From positions 105,173,128-105,237,127 of the forward strand of contig NC_080571.1 of NCBI RefSeq assembly GCF_030247185.1: 64,000 nt of DNA. Reading direction: 5' to 3'. Positions within the stretch are counted from its first letter, which is position 1, and every line of letters starts with the position of its first letter. Shown piece after piece: positions 1 through 11,662 of this stretch. The stretch is from Malaya genurostris (lineage: Eukaryota > Arthropoda > Insecta > Diptera > Culicidae). Both the position numbers and the translations under genes were made by a program. The notes beneath the pieces were generated by a model that saw only the letters and a list, made by a program, of their open reading frames with translations, had not been told where the DNA came from and did no database searches.

Positions 1-1
1 C

Positions 2-1018
2 GAAACGCAACTTTCGCTGCTATCCATAATCGACGACGATATCAAAATATTAATCTACATCAGCATAGCAATCTGCGTCGTTATAGTCGTGATAGCACTG
101 TTTGTACTGAAATTGTTCAACGGAGTGTTCTCCAAAGTCCGCAACGGTCGGCGTCATCACCAGCCGGCCAATAATACTGCGGCCGATTTGCATTTGCCAA
201 ATCATCTGCAGCACCACGGTCTTATCGGTTCGAACCAGCATCACCATTTGGGTGCTGGTGGCGCTACCGACCATCTGGACGTCAACATCCACCAGCATCA
301 GCAGCAGCAGCAGTACAACAGCTCGGCCGGATTGATGACTGCCGATAGTGGTCACCTGATGCGTCCCGGTCACCACAATCATCACAACAATAACAATTTG
401 GTTACAACTACGTTCAACAATCTGGCCCCAGCCGGGGGCCCCGGTGGAACTCTCGGAGTGGGCTACGAAACTGCCACCCACCATCGGTTGGCCGTACAGG
501 AGCGGCTCAATAACAATGTAAATGCCACTAATAATCACGCTTTGACATATCGCGCTAATAATAATAATCAAATCAATTTATTACGTTCAGCAAATCAGCA
601 GCCGCAGCAAGCTACTGTTACTACCTTACAAACCACATCATCAACATCTATAATCGCGACCACCACCGGTAGTGGCGTTGGGCACGGAATCGGTGGTGGT
701 GGCGGTGCCAGTATAGGTGGTAGCAGCAGTGGCAGCAGCGGTGGTGCCGAGATGGCCGTGTACAGTCTAACCGAAACGGGGACCGCAACGTCCACCTCGT
801 CCAGTGCGGCCATCAGTGCGAGCAGCATACCGCTGCTGCATCATCACCATCACCATCACCTGCACCATCATCTGCACCAGCATCAGCATCACCACCTGGC
901 TGATGGTGGTGTTAGCGGCAGCGGCGGCGGCGGCGTCGGCGTCGGAATTGGTGGTGCAGGCGGTAGGGGCAGTATCAGTGGCGTAAGCATCGGAAGTAGC
1001 GGTAAGAGGAATCTGTAG
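2..1018 (+). CDS. 3' coding exon of a host membrane protein with a low-complexity cytoplasmic tail (5' incomplete)
   Basis: The frame is open from base 2 to a TAG at 1016-1018 and continues beyond the window edge, so the true start is not visible; the Met at 89 is internal. The first ~40 codons encode a hydrophobic stretch (about bases 44-110, containing ICVVIVVIALFVL), read as a transmembrane helix. It is followed by a basic stop-transfer-like segment (SKVRNGRR). The remaining ~290 residues are low complexity: runs of His, Gln and Asn, Gly-rich blocks (about 690-750 and 910-1000) and Ser/Thr-rich patches. Codons are clearly biased and the repeats are in frame, which supports real coding. No enzymatic domain is visible and I do not recognise the protein. 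A consensus-like 5' splice site (GTAAGA) lies at 1003-1008, just before the stop, so the final codons may be intron read-through in one isoform. Confidence 0.6.
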   Translation, partial: ETQLSLLSIIDDDIKILIYISIAICVVIVVIALFVLKLFNGVFSKVRNGRRHHQPANNTAADLHLPNHLQHHGLIGSNQHHHLGAGGATDHLDVNIHQHQQQQQYNSSAGLMTADSGHLMRPGHHNHHNNNNLVTTTFNNLAPAGGPGGTLGVGYETATHHRLAVQERLNNNVNATNNHALTYRANNNNQINLLRSANQQPQQATVTTLQTTSSTSIIATTTGSGVGHGIGGGGGASIGGSSSGSSGGAEMAVYSLTETGTATSTSSSAAISASSIPLLHHHHHHHLHHHLHQHQHHHLADGGVSGSGGGGVGVGIGGAGGRGSISGVSIGSSGKRNL

Positions 1019-1800
1019 CGAGCATGAGTCAGAGGATGTTTAGGGGATGTGCTTAGGCTATATAGAATTTTTCGTTGAAAAAAAAAACACAAACTTGTAC
1101 AGACGAAGGAATGATTTATCCTTCGATTGATAGCTGTTTGAAAAGCTCAACAGAAGCAAAAGAAGAAAAAGAGTGTGGTAACTCACGTTGTTATTGTGTA
1201 CGATACAATTCCTATTGGAACGTAAAGAATACTTAGTATAGGAAGACATGTGTTTCCGGTGACGTGCTGTTGGGCCACCGTTGATGAGAGATGAGGGTAT
1301 AAGTTGATGGTTATTTTTTTTCCTTTTCTTGCTGGAATCTTTCTTAACACGTGTTCGTGTACCCTGCAATATTTCCATATCGTTACTGTATTTTCAGTTT
1401 TTTTCCCGCTCGTATTTCTTACTGGTAATCGCATGTGAATTATGTGAAAATGTGATTTGTTCTGCTGGTGGATGGAAATTGACAGAATGATTGATGTTAC
1501 TGGGTTGTGATTTGAGTTCGGGTTTTCAGAATGTAAGATTTATGCCAGTCTAGAAATGGCAAGCGAATACGAATCGAATGTTCATTTGACGGATCGTTGG
1601 AATTGCGTTAATCAAACCATATCGGCCACACAAGATACGGTTACATGGGAACGTTTGGACACCTTCAAGCTTGCTGTCACAAGCTAGCAAGCAAACGCTC
1701 ATATGTAGGACGTTGATTTGAATTTCAGAAGGGAACACATTTTGCTACTGTGTAAAGAAAACTGATGTGAAATAAATGATAATAATACTAATAATTTGTG
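1019..1800 (+). other. Probable 3' UTR and downstream flank of the first gene
   Basis: This non-coding stretch follows the TAG at 1018. A canonical AATAAA lies at 1771-1776 in an AT-rich context and would fit polyadenylation near 1790-1800, giving a 3' UTR of about 770 bases. Minus-strand open frames here have no recognisable content. The link to the upstream exon is by position only. Confidence 0.35.
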
Positions 1801-2149
1801 TTCGAAAAATACTCAGGATGGGTCAATTTTTTTGGTCAAAAAGGTTATTACTGTTTAAAATATGTTTGTTCTTGTGAGACTTTAGAAGTGATTTTTTCGA
1901 TTTTTACGCCGTCTGAAGCTGTTCTACAAAGAAGTGCGATTGAGTTTTGTTTTTTTATTTAATCAGAAATAACATCTGCGGAAACATTGCCAGTGCTGTA
2001 TGTTAGAAGCCTTAAGGGAACCAAGTCCTGTCAAAACCAATAATATTTGATTGATACAGGGGTATGTTCAAAGAAGGCAGACAAGAGGATTGAAAACCAA
2101 CAGTGTCTCGGTAGACCATTCACATCAACTGACGGACATCACAGTTACA

Positions 2150-2330
2150 AAATAAGAGACACTTCTTATGCGAATTTTCAAAATTATGCGGTTTTTATGC
2201 ATTTGTGATTTTGCAAAGTTATGTTTTTTATGAGAATTTTAGAGTTATGCGGTTTTATTTGTGCCGGAACGCATCACACTAAACTCTATTTTAATGTTTC
2301 TTTTTATACGGTTTTATGCGATTAGTCAAA
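2150..2330. repeat. ATGCGG degenerate tandem array, left part
   Basis: Irregular repetition of a unit of about 25-30 bases containing TTATGCGGTTTTTATGCG and TTTTCAAAG. The block around 2240-2325 also contains a longer unit with GCATCACACTAAACTC that recurs, diverged, near 3095-3165. The array is broken by the repeat at 2330-2986 and resumes after it. Confidence 0.6.
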
Positions 2331-2986
2331 GTGGGTTGAACCGATTTTCATTCAAAGTTGATTTAACCGATTTGATTCATTTGAAAGGTCATATGGTCCC
2401 ATAAAGCGCTATTGAATTTTATCTTGTCGGGCTTCCGGTTGCGGAAGTACAGAGTGATATCTGCGAAAGATGGTAACAAAATATGCACTCATATTTTCGG
2501 AGATGGTTAAACCGATTTTCACAATCTAAGATTCATATGAAAGGTCATACTTTCCTATAGAACGCTTTTATATTTTATTCGGATCTGACTTCCGGTTCCA
2601 GAGTTACGGGGTGATATGTGCAATATGTGCGGGTTTCGGCAGCACCAGTTCAAAACTTTTAAACGGAGCTCATTTCGTTTTTACAATTATGACCGAATGG
2701 AATGGACCGAAAGTTCAAAGTTCTGGCTTTATATACTGCTATTGAATTTCAACCGGTTTCGGATTTACAGGGCGAAATGTGTGTTCAAAATTTCCAACCA
2801 TAATTTTGACCGACGATGAAGAAATCAGGAGAAATTCTTCTAAATTTGCTTTGTGCACTAACAATCTTTTTTGTTTTTATGCAAGATTCAACGAATAGAT
2901 TTTCGAAAAATAATATAGTAATATTTATAAGAGTATGTGTAACATGAGAAAGGCATCATCACAACACTAGGTGGATTAAAACAGTT
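2330..2986 (+). repeat. Dispersed repeat of the GACTTCCGGTTCC / GGTGGATTAAAACAG family, 5' truncated
   Basis: Contains repeated modules with AACCGATTTTCA, AAAGGTCATA, GACTTCCGGTT and a GGGGTGATATGTGC-like end, and finishes with CACTAGGTGGATTAAAACAG at about 2968-2988. The same order and the same right end are seen in a longer copy at 39467-40170. The left end (CCTTTCTCATAT) is missing here. The modules recur several times inside one copy, so the element has internal tandem structure. I believe it is a high-copy culicine repeat but cannot name it from sequence alone. Confidence 0.6.
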
Positions 2987-3315
2987 TTTTTATGCACACT
3001 TTCAAAGTAATGCGGTTTTTTGTGTGAATTAAGTGGATTTTTCATGTGAATTGGCAAATGTATGCGTTTTTAACCATATTTCTACAGTTATGCGGTTTTA
3101 TTTTTGTTGAAATGCACTACACTCAAGTTTCTTTTAATGCGTTTTTTTACGGTGTTTTATGCGATTTTTTAAAGTACTGGAACTTTTCAATGTTATACCG
3201 TTTTTATGCGAATTTTTGAAGATACGTGTTTTTTATGCGCATTTTCAAACTTATGCGGTTTTTAAAACGGATTTTTGAAGTTATGCGACTTGTTTATGCG
3301 TTACGTATCCTCCGC
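2987..3315. repeat. ATGCGG degenerate tandem array, right part
   Basis: At least seven imperfect copies of a unit built on TTATGCGGTTTTTATGCG plus TTTTCAAA/GAAG. It mirrors the array at 2150-2330, so the intervening dispersed repeat looks like an insertion into one older array. Confidence 0.6.
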
Positions 3316-3394
3316 TTAAAAAACTTGAGTGTATTGCGGGTGTTAAAGCTTGTATTTGTGTCAACGATCCGGAAACAATCGATCAATGAGTGAA

Positions 3395-3935
3395 TACTAG
3401 GCTAAAGTTGATGCAAGACCGAAAAACTTTCGCCAAAGACAATCCAAGATCAAGGTCATGTTGACTATACTCTTTGATTATTGCGGTTTGGTGCACTATA
3501 AATTCCTTCCGCCCGGCGAAACTATCAATAAGGATTATTATTTAGGCGTTTTACTTCCTTTGAGTGGAGTTATACGCCTCAAGAGATCAGGATTAAGTGC
3601 CAACAACGACTGGTTCTCGCTTTATTGCGCTGTCTCACACTGCAATGATTTTACGTGAGTTTTTCTCCATAAATTAAGCAAATATCGTTTCCAAACCACA
3701 ACCCTCGCCTGATTTGGCTCCGTATAACTTCTGGCAATTCTCCAAACTAAAAAGGCCACTCGAGGAACCCGTTTCGAGGCGATTGAAATGATAAGAGCCT
3801 AATCGAAGAAGATGCAGATTGTCATACCGAAGGAGTACTATTCGACAAACTTTGAGGACTGGAAAAAACGTTTGCATAAGTGCATTTTGGCGGAAATGGA
3901 TTCCTTTCATTCACGATATTTGTGCATCTGATACT
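3395..3935 (+). pseudogene. mariner transposase remnant (C-terminal half)
   Basis: Conceptual translation in shifting frames gives mariner hallmarks in order: a GLVHYKFLPPGETINKDYYL block at 3488-3545, then SPDLAPYNFWQF-like text (about 3705-3740), and an FEDWKKRLHKCI-like C terminus (about 3855-3890). This is the catalytic-core second half of a mariner-type DDE transposase (cut-and-paste DNA transposition). Several frameshifts and stops separate the blocks and the N-terminal DNA-binding half is absent, so it is dead. It abuts the right end of the ATGCGG array. Confidence 0.8.
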
Positions 3936-4119
3936 TAACTAGCTTTTGTTGTTACTGGTAATGAAGGATTAAGGATGTACGGAATTAAATTGCATCACAA
4001 GAAAATATACGGTAAAATTCTCCTATTCAACCGATCGTTTCCAAACCTTAATTAAATCAAATCAAAGATATGATTTAACTTTCTCCATGTTCGTTTCATT
4101 TAATTTCAATACCATATCA

Positions 4120-4690
4120 TCATGCACGAACCTGTCTTTTAACACTATTCATAAGATCTTGTACAATGTTTGGATCAACATTTTTTTTGCGTGGAAATTA
4201 ATTTTTCTTCATATCTTCTTTCGATTCTACTTCCTTAAGATGTTTCCGAAGCTCATGATAGACCAGTACTTCTACATTGGCCGTAGTTTCGGTACGTTCG
4301 AGAGTGGATTGAAGTCCTTCGGCACCTTACTGGCCACTCCAAAACATCTTTCGAGCAATGGCTCAAAGCTAAATCCAGCCAGAAAATTGTGTGACTTTAG
4401 AAGTGAATATAAACGCTTCTGGAGACATTCCTTTGTGCATGCCTACCCGTCGATCATCTCGGTTGTCACATATGGAGTGCTCCGCTTTTCATATGCGCAA
4501 AGTACTATCCAAATCATGTATTTATTTTTGGCAAACCTCGATATCTTTTGCTCGTCTTGCGGGACATCAATCTTATAATGAGCAGCGAAAAACAGGAGTC
4601 ACGGAAGCTGTCGGAAGTCGGCTTCTACCTACGTCTCGTCATTCATAATGAGTAAAAGTCATTCGTGAGTAAAAAGTTGCAGCCATTTGA
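4120..4690 (-). pseudogene. D37E-type Tc1/mariner transposase remnant, copy 1
   Basis: On the minus strand the catalytic MNDET segment (family form M/N-DDETYVKADF) is near 4647. It is followed by KISRFAKN, KECLQKRLYSLLKSHN, an LRPM*KYW block corresponding to LRPIEKYW, and a C terminus reading NIVQDLMNSVKRQVRA with a TGA at 4120-4122. Frameshifts and stops occur throughout. The same family is present at 28640, 35201 and 54997 in better condition, which makes the assignment firm. The helix-turn-helix N-terminal part and terminal repeats are not identifiable. Confidence 0.75.
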
Positions 4691-7562
4691 TTCCGTACAC
4701 CCAATTTCATTCCCGAGCTGGAATTTTTCTTTTACATCCCGTTAAGAATGCTACACTCAAAACACCTCGGAAATGCAGCTCTCGAAGTTGCAAAACACGG
4801 AAATCGTAATTTGCACGGATAATCCGAATGATTATCAACTCAACATGTTTTTGCCACCATGTTGGAAAACAGATTTTTTTTGTCGCTTCATAAGCCGGTT
4901 TTTATTGATGTCGTCGACTGTAGTGCGGTTTTCTATGGGCCAGATTTAATATCGAGGATTTAATGTCGAAAATTTGATCCGCTCCACATCCGCCACTTGC
5001 TTCAACAATCAATTATATGAGTCAGTGCTTCGTTCGCTTAAGGCTCAACAAATCGCTTGGAAACCATCGAATGAGGCAGCTAAAGCCCGGCTAGGCGCAA
5101 GCACTTTATTTCAATCAGCCGCTTTCAATAGCTGCCAACAAAAGCTGCGGAAATCTAACTGCTTTGTCATGGTGAAAATACTGACTGAGCCTCTCGAATC
5201 CTACTGTACGAGCAACTCTTAACAATGGCCACTGCTGAAGAGCCGAAAATATATAATGATGAGAAATTACTTTTCCCCACTAACATCGTAAGAAAGAAAA
5301 AAAAACCTTTGCATCTTCCTGCCATACATGCGTTTTTTTTCGCCGCTGCCGCACCGCATGTCAATATACAAACCATATAGACTCGTATCCACCGTATCAT
5401 CTCTCTGACCACCACAATAAACGGTGACCCCCGCAATAACAGAAATTGCTTTGACATGCCAAGCTTCAACTCCGACAATGGCAAATGAGACATTGACGGT
5501 AACGGACCACATCTTTTGACCGTGCCTACCAGAAAAAGGGCATTATTCTTTCATTCCCAGCTGGTTTGCTGTCGATTTCATTGTGCCCTTGTTACAACGG
5601 CAACCAAGAGAAAGATATTGCAAACATTCGTCCGATAGGAAAATTAAATTTTTCCGAACGATTGATTTTTTATGCTAGTAGCATAGCCGTGGTTGAACCT
5701 CCCACAGGGAATGGACCTCCAATTGGAAGACCAAGCTCATACCGAGCTGATGTGCGTGTTACTGACGGGAAAATTTTGCTGTTGTGCCCGAAGAAAATCT
5801 AGAATTGCTAGAAATGTTTTCAGGTTGCGTATTGTCACATAACTCACCGTTTTCCATTTCACTTAGATTCCACTTTTTTTCTTCTTCACTTGGTCCGTAC
5901 TGTGCGAGGTGTGGCTGTAATCAGAGGTAGACGACGTGCTTTGCCGGAGAGGAATGGGTTCTACTCAGCCATCATCCGTGGGGAGCTGTTGGGGCAATTT
6001 TGTCTGAATTACGTTTGGGCTAACCTTGCTCAGGTTCGGATTTTCCGAGGGACGCCGTTTTAACGAGCGGTTTGCTCCTTTTTTCGCTCACTGCGGAAGC
6101 TTGATGCGGATCAACGTAATCGAATTGTCTTTTTTCGGGATAGGGTGGAAAGCTTCGCCTTCGTCTACTCCCCATCGGATTTAGAATTTAGGACGAAAAC
6201 GTGCGCTGGAGGTAGTTAGCTGGGATCTTTAAGTGAATGTTTTCATGGTTCGGCTTTGACAGTAACTAACTTGTTTAATTTTTCATCAGAAACTTTTGTG
6301 AGGGGATTGTAGCCCAAAGTTAGGTACGTACAGTTTTGTGTAAAGGAAGACGACGATGATTCATAGTTAAGTAAAGTGACGTGCAACTTTCGAAAATTGA
6401 AGCCCAAATCTAGCAGTCATGAGTCGTTTGTTTTCCTCGGTGGTTGAAGAAACTCTAAATATAACCAACCAATCAGGATTTCAATTATTCACTGCCTGTA
6501 GCCAAATTGTCGGTGCTGCTTTATTCGAGGAAAATTGCAATCTCTATCACAGTCTCTCCGCAGGCTGTTTATGTAAATGATCAAAGAATGCGACTTGCTT
6601 CGGAATCTCATTGTTCCATCCTGTGGCCACACATATAGGCATACTCGAACGGTTAGTATCAATATCGACATCATAGTTGCTGAACGTAATGATTGCAATG
6701 CACAATACGGTACAGAAAGGGAGCGATTGCTTGCCGGATATACAGGCTCCTGGCAGGAGATCTTCATCCCCGATTAATAATAATCGTATTTTCGCATAAT
6801 AAACGTCCATTCGATGGCGTCCACCCGTGTTATATCACGCCTCGGTAAACACGACGCAAACCCGAACCAAACCCACCCACCCTGATTACGTGGCGTGCCT
6901 CTTCTGTGTCATAATCCCGTTATTCCGGTTGCATACCAAAAGGTGTTTCTGCTCCGAGGGTAAAATGACGGAGGAGTAAGAATTTTATCCCCGGTTCTTT
7001 ATTGTCACTTAGCCGTGTAAAACTGTCATCTTCCGTCGTTTCCCTCTTACACAGTGTGATAAAACCGCCTGAAACATGTTGAACATGTAGGGTTTCTGGT
7101 GTGTTCTCGGACTAGTTTTGAATATCTGGGAAGCGTAATCTCATATGATCCTTAATTTCTCATTCGATGTTACGCGAAACATTACCCAGCCCGGGCGAAG
7201 ATCTAGATAGAGCCAACGACTCTCATAGCTTTCGAATCGCTGCAAAGGATAAACCTCCTTACTTTGGCTGTGCATCCGTCCTTTTCAAGTACGGAGCGAG
7301 TGGTTGATACAACGAGCGGTTTTTGTCATTCAGGTTGAATGGAGCGCGCGCGGCTATTGTGCTTACGGTGGAAGGGAAAAAGGTCTAAAACAGCTAACTT
7401 TTATGATTTTCGAATTGGCCGCTGGCATTTAGGTTCAATCGAAATTATGATGATTACCTCCTCTTAAAAAAAACGATGGAGCCAAAATGATGCTACTTTA
7501 TGGGCACTTACTCACTCGGCAGAAATGGGTGTTTTTGTTCGCTGTTTAATTCTAAATTCATA
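4691..7562. other. Unassigned intergenic DNA
   Basis: No recognisable gene or transposon in 2.9 kb. Plus-strand open frames at 4974-5222 (82 aa) and 5566-5802 (78 aa, ending VRVTDGKILLLCPKKI) are short, lack known domains and I cannot support them as genes. Bases 5900-6200 and 6830-7340 are noticeably less AT-rich than the surroundings and look like unique sequence rather than repeats. Confidence 0.4.
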
Positions 7563-8737
7563 CACGGAACGACCGAAATTAGCTCTGCGCCTAATTCGTA
7601 TTACTGCTTTTGAATTAGTTGATTTCAACAACAAAATTTCCAAAATAACTATAAAATTAGTTAAAATTTAGAATTTACTGTGCTGAAAAAAACTCTTATT
7701 TTTAGAGAATGTGTTTAGTTGGCGAATATTCTGGACACAAACCAGCAATATTTCAATCCAACACGAAATTCTCATTGCATACTAATTTCGTTATTATAAT
7801 CAGAAACTTTGATTCTATTTATCTATCACCGTCATTACTGAAGGACAGCAGTGTCAAAGCAAAACAATCCATTAAAAAGCTAAAAGGGACAGTCTTGTTG
7901 AAACTGCTCGCAAATTGTTTAGATGTTTTTCGCATGTGTTACGATATATCCCTATATAAATTTCTAAACCGATATGTAAAAATGACGTAAACTGTTAGTG
8001 GAAAGTGTATTTATTCAGAATTTGTGCGCAGTTGAAGCGATTGTGGGTAATAATGTTTTTACGCGAAACAGTGAAGTGAGTTTCGAATGTTGCACTCTAA
8101 TTGTACACGTCAAATGATGTTTTTTTGTATCTTCTCATTCCGGGCTACGCCTTCCGGTGTACTACTTGTATTCGGTTTTTGTTTTCCGAGTGCTCAAAGT
8201 TTTCAGTGAGAGAGTCGATTTCGCGAAGTCGAATGAAGAAAACAGCGATTTAGAAGTAAAATTTTCAAAAATAAGTTTATGTTTTGCTTATGTCTTTTTC
8301 TCCAATACAACATCGTATTTATACCTGCAAATATAGAAAAGATAACCGCGACTGAAATTTTTTTCGGTAGTAGTGTGCCATCTAGTGGCTAGTAGTCATT
8401 ACGGTGCCATATAGCGCCATATAGCTGCTAATTGCAGAAACCAATTCAACCATTTATGTTGGTTGAAAACAACGTTTTATTTCTCTAATTCAACTAAAAA
8501 ATTAGTTGAATGGATATGAAGCGTGCCTTAGCTAAGAAATGACAGCACGTTTAGTTGGTGAATTCAACTAAAAAAAATAGCCATTTCAACAAATATTTTA
8601 TTATTATTAAGAGAATTAGAATTAAAAAATCTAAATTAGCAAAAGTAAGATTTTTTTAGTTGTCTCAAAAAATAACTAACTAAAATCAGAAAATCAACTA
8701 ATTTTTTCGCCAAAATGCTAATTTCGGTCTTTCCGTG
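7563..8737 (+). mobile_element. CACGG element, copy A: non-autonomous DNA element with TIRs and TA duplication
   Basis: Left end CACGGAACGACCGAAATTAG (7563) is complementary to the right end, which finishes CGGTCTTTCCGTG at 8737. TA flanks both sides (7561-7562 and 8738-8739). Length is 1175 bases. Two diverged copies in the opposite orientation lie at 31535-32615 and 36321-37533. The interior is AT-rich with many TTAGTTGA motifs in both orientations, and it contains a TATAAATA box (minus strand near 8319) that is conserved in all copies. A 93-codon frame (7709-7990) is partly shared with copy C but shows no domain. TIR plus TA fits a Tc1/mariner-mobilised element; the class is inference. Confidence 0.75.
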
Positions 8738-8739
8738 TA

Positions 8740-9418
8740 GGTTTTTAATTTTGAACACAATGAAAGAACAACGAAGGATCTATCAGAGAACAGATCCAAG
8801 CGCTGCCGATACATTCTATATAGAAGGTAAATATCATGAAGAAATAGTCATTCAGTCCGGTCAGCTCTGCCAAACACCTTTGTACCATTGTGTAATGGTG
8901 TTTACACCGAGATTGAGTAATGTACCGGAACTAATATTTATGAGCTAGGATTGTGTTACTATCGAATTTGAATAAAATCGCTACACTGAATGTGATGAAA
9001 CGCATAAGAAGCTTTTTTATATTTTATGTCGCACTTGAAATTTGTTCATGGGAAAAGATGTGAATTTATATAACATTTTAGTATCGGAGCTGAGAGTGAC
9101 ATTTATTGCTCGTCATTTACGTTTATTTTAAGTTAATGAAAAAGACTTTTATTAGCTCTGGTATTGATACCACCAAAGAGAAAATCTCATTCCTCCCTCT
9201 TACTCAGACGTTGGACGTTGATGACGCAGATATGTATTATGGACCATATATCGATTCCAAAGAACTGTCAGACCCGTATCAGTCCCGATGTTCAATGTTC
9301 AGTAAATCATAGTCAAAAATCGATCATTTCTTCTGATGCGAAAGACGGGGCTGGACTCGTGTTCAGAATCTTCCACCAAGTGCAGCAAAAATAAACCTTC
9401 TGCGTGGTAGAGTTTCTG
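8740..9418. other. Unassigned intergenic DNA between two CACGG elements
   Basis: No recognisable gene. Short open frames at 8715-8948 and 9106-9312 have no known domains. The stretch is roughly AT-balanced single-copy-looking sequence. Confidence 0.35.
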
Positions 9419-10485
9419 CACGGAAAAGCCAGCGATCGCAAAACAACTAAAAAATTGGTTGTTTTTCTGATTTTTATTGGTTAAAATTTGGTACAACTAA
9501 TCGACTGTTGTTTTAACTAATCTGTCATTTTTGATTTATCGTGCTGGCAGCTTAGCAACGACACCCAACAAGTGATGAAACGTTTCAGTTGAGCAATGCC
9601 AAACACCCTGAGCGAACAATGAAACGTTTCAATGAGATGTCACTCGTGCAATTGAGCAAAGACACAATCCCAGCAAAGTTACTTGTATGCATGAAAGCAA
9701 AAAAATGTCTCAGTTGTTTCAACCAATTATTCAGTTGTTTGAACTTAAAACGCCAATTGCAATAAATATTTTTTACTGTTGGCCTCTTCGGGGGCAGCTT
9801 ATCGTTCACTGCTAGAACAACGCAAATTCACCTAATTAACTGCTTATATCTTTATCACTGAACTCACAAAGGATATGGAAATGAACCAAAAGATTACAAT
9901 TCTCAAAAGGGAACTCACCAGAACAATGGTAACAGGAAATTAGGAAATTTTTCCTTCACTTGCAGAATGGCTCGCTGGTAAACCTATTGCTACAGATACA
10001 CTTTCAAGAAAATACAAATAGTACCACTTCACTTTAGCAGCAAATTTTTAAGCGTTAAGTGGTTTTAATAACATTGACATGAACTGTCCTAGAATAGATC
10101 TCAGATGAAATTAAAACATTTATACTGTAGAAATATCTATTTAACACATGGAAAACTTGTTTTACAATTAACTATTATATTCTTCTGCATACTTTCACTT
10201 TCATAAAACTACCACTACGTAACTAACATAAATGACGTTCATTTACCATTGAAAATTTTCAATATGAAACGCTTCTGGTGAAGTGAAGAGGTTTTTTGTT
10301 TTGCCTTTTGCTGTCTTCGTTCTCCGCCAAGTGACAGCATTTGAATACAACAATTTCGGTTACCTGAATGGTTATGTCAAAATCAACAGATATGTTAGTT
10401 AAATCAACAACATTTTAGTTGAAACAACCAGGGCGTGAAACAACAATTGCAATATTGTAATTTTGTGATCTGCGGGTTCTCCGTG
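9419..10485 (+). mobile_element. CACGG-like element, second subfamily (copy D)
   Basis: Begins CACGGAAAAGCCAGCGATCG at 9419 and ends with the complementary GATCTGCGGGTTCTCCGTG at 10485, giving imperfect TIRs of about 25 bases. The interior near both ends is rich in AACAACTAA / TTAGTTG motifs like copies A-C, but the sequence between is different. TG rather than TA lies on both sides. It appears to be a related non-autonomous family using a similar terminal sequence. Confidence 0.6.
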
Positions 10486-10489
10486 TGGA

Positions 10490-10660
10490 TTCTGAAAATG
10501 ATATCAGTTTAATAATTCTAAAACTGAGTTCTTGATCTGGATTCCGAAACAGAGTTTTGCAACTGAATTTTGAGCCTGTTCCATACTTCGATTTTAGTTT
10601 TTGAATTCAGTTTCAGTTACTGAATCTTTGGCCAGAATTTTGATTCTGGTGCAGATGACT
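10490..10660. repeat. Degenerate GATTCTGAAACTGA simple repeat
   Basis: About 170 bases of irregular alternation of ATTCTGAA, ACTGAATT and TTCAGTTAC motifs. It is probably a decayed short tandem repeat. No coding signal. Confidence 0.45.
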
Positions 10661-11660
10661 GGTGGCAAAAAGTTGTAAACATCGGATAAACTCCGCAAAT
10701 CGGTTTTTAAGAACCATCAAAATAATCCCAAATGATTATGCGTAGTTTCCCTCTTCACTGTATGTTAAACTACAATAACATTGTTGTAATTTTTTATCTA
10801 TATTCGGAAGCGTGAAAAATTCCTATTCATGTCCTCTAGTTATGTCTGTGACATTTTTTCGGTATGATTATTGCACCACGTCTTTTGTACAGAATGGTCA
10901 ATTTTCACCGAAGGATTGTTATTCAAATGATTTTGATGATCAAATTTCATAAACGGATTGTAATACCAAGACTTTGCTATCCGGCCGTGCAAAGCTCAAC
11001 ATGTGCAAAGCTCAGCACGATTGGGAGGTTGCTTTCTGATTTGTGTTTCATCACATTCAAAGTAGTCGAATTGGCAAACAATTTTCCCCAAATGAATAAT
11101 GTCTTTCAATATATCGAAAATTTCCATTTCTGCTATTTTGCTCACCAATCTCTTTCTAAACTGTTAGTGACATACCGATGAAAAATTAAACTGTATTTGT
11201 GGTGGTACCAAGACCAAATATTGAATGTATTTGAGTTCTTTTACGACGGAGTCCCATCATTTTGCTGGTAATGGAATGTTTGGTTTCGAGTTTCGGACCA
11301 GCGGTTTTAGGAGGATTTTATAGAATGAATCAAACTTGAAATTTATGTACACTTCACCCACTTTCATACGAGTCTCTGGCTTATTTGCCTTAGTTAGGTC
11401 CAAACGAGTTGCAGCGAGGTCGGATAACACACAAATAAAAGCGTTAGTCAGTGTTTTATTAGTGTATTCTTGATGTGAAGTACCGCAAAAAAAGTTTTTG
11501 GTTGCTACACCAAAGCAAATTCTTTGACGCTTTTGAATTAAATAAAGTTAACCAGTTTTTTTTGAAATTCCATGAAGTTTGAAAATCAAACTGCATACTT
11601 TGCTGAATCTCGACGAAAAATTGTCCCAGTCGAGTGTTTGGTAATCGTCTCGGCAAAATG
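10661..11660. other. Unassigned intergenic DNA
   Basis: No recognisable gene or repeat. An open frame at 10864-11181 (105 aa) contains two similar MV/MI-FHRRIVI-like repeats (bases ~10895-10965), reflecting a short local duplication rather than a domain. Confidence 0.35.
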
Positions 11661-11662
11661 TA

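Noticed and set aside
4087..4578. 163-codon plus-strand frame
   Set aside because: It is the antisense shadow of the D37E transposase remnant on the minus strand.
7709..7990. 93-codon frame in CACGG copy A as a gene
   Set aside because: Only its first part is shared with copy C, other copies are broken, and no domain is visible; more likely a frame in a non-coding element.
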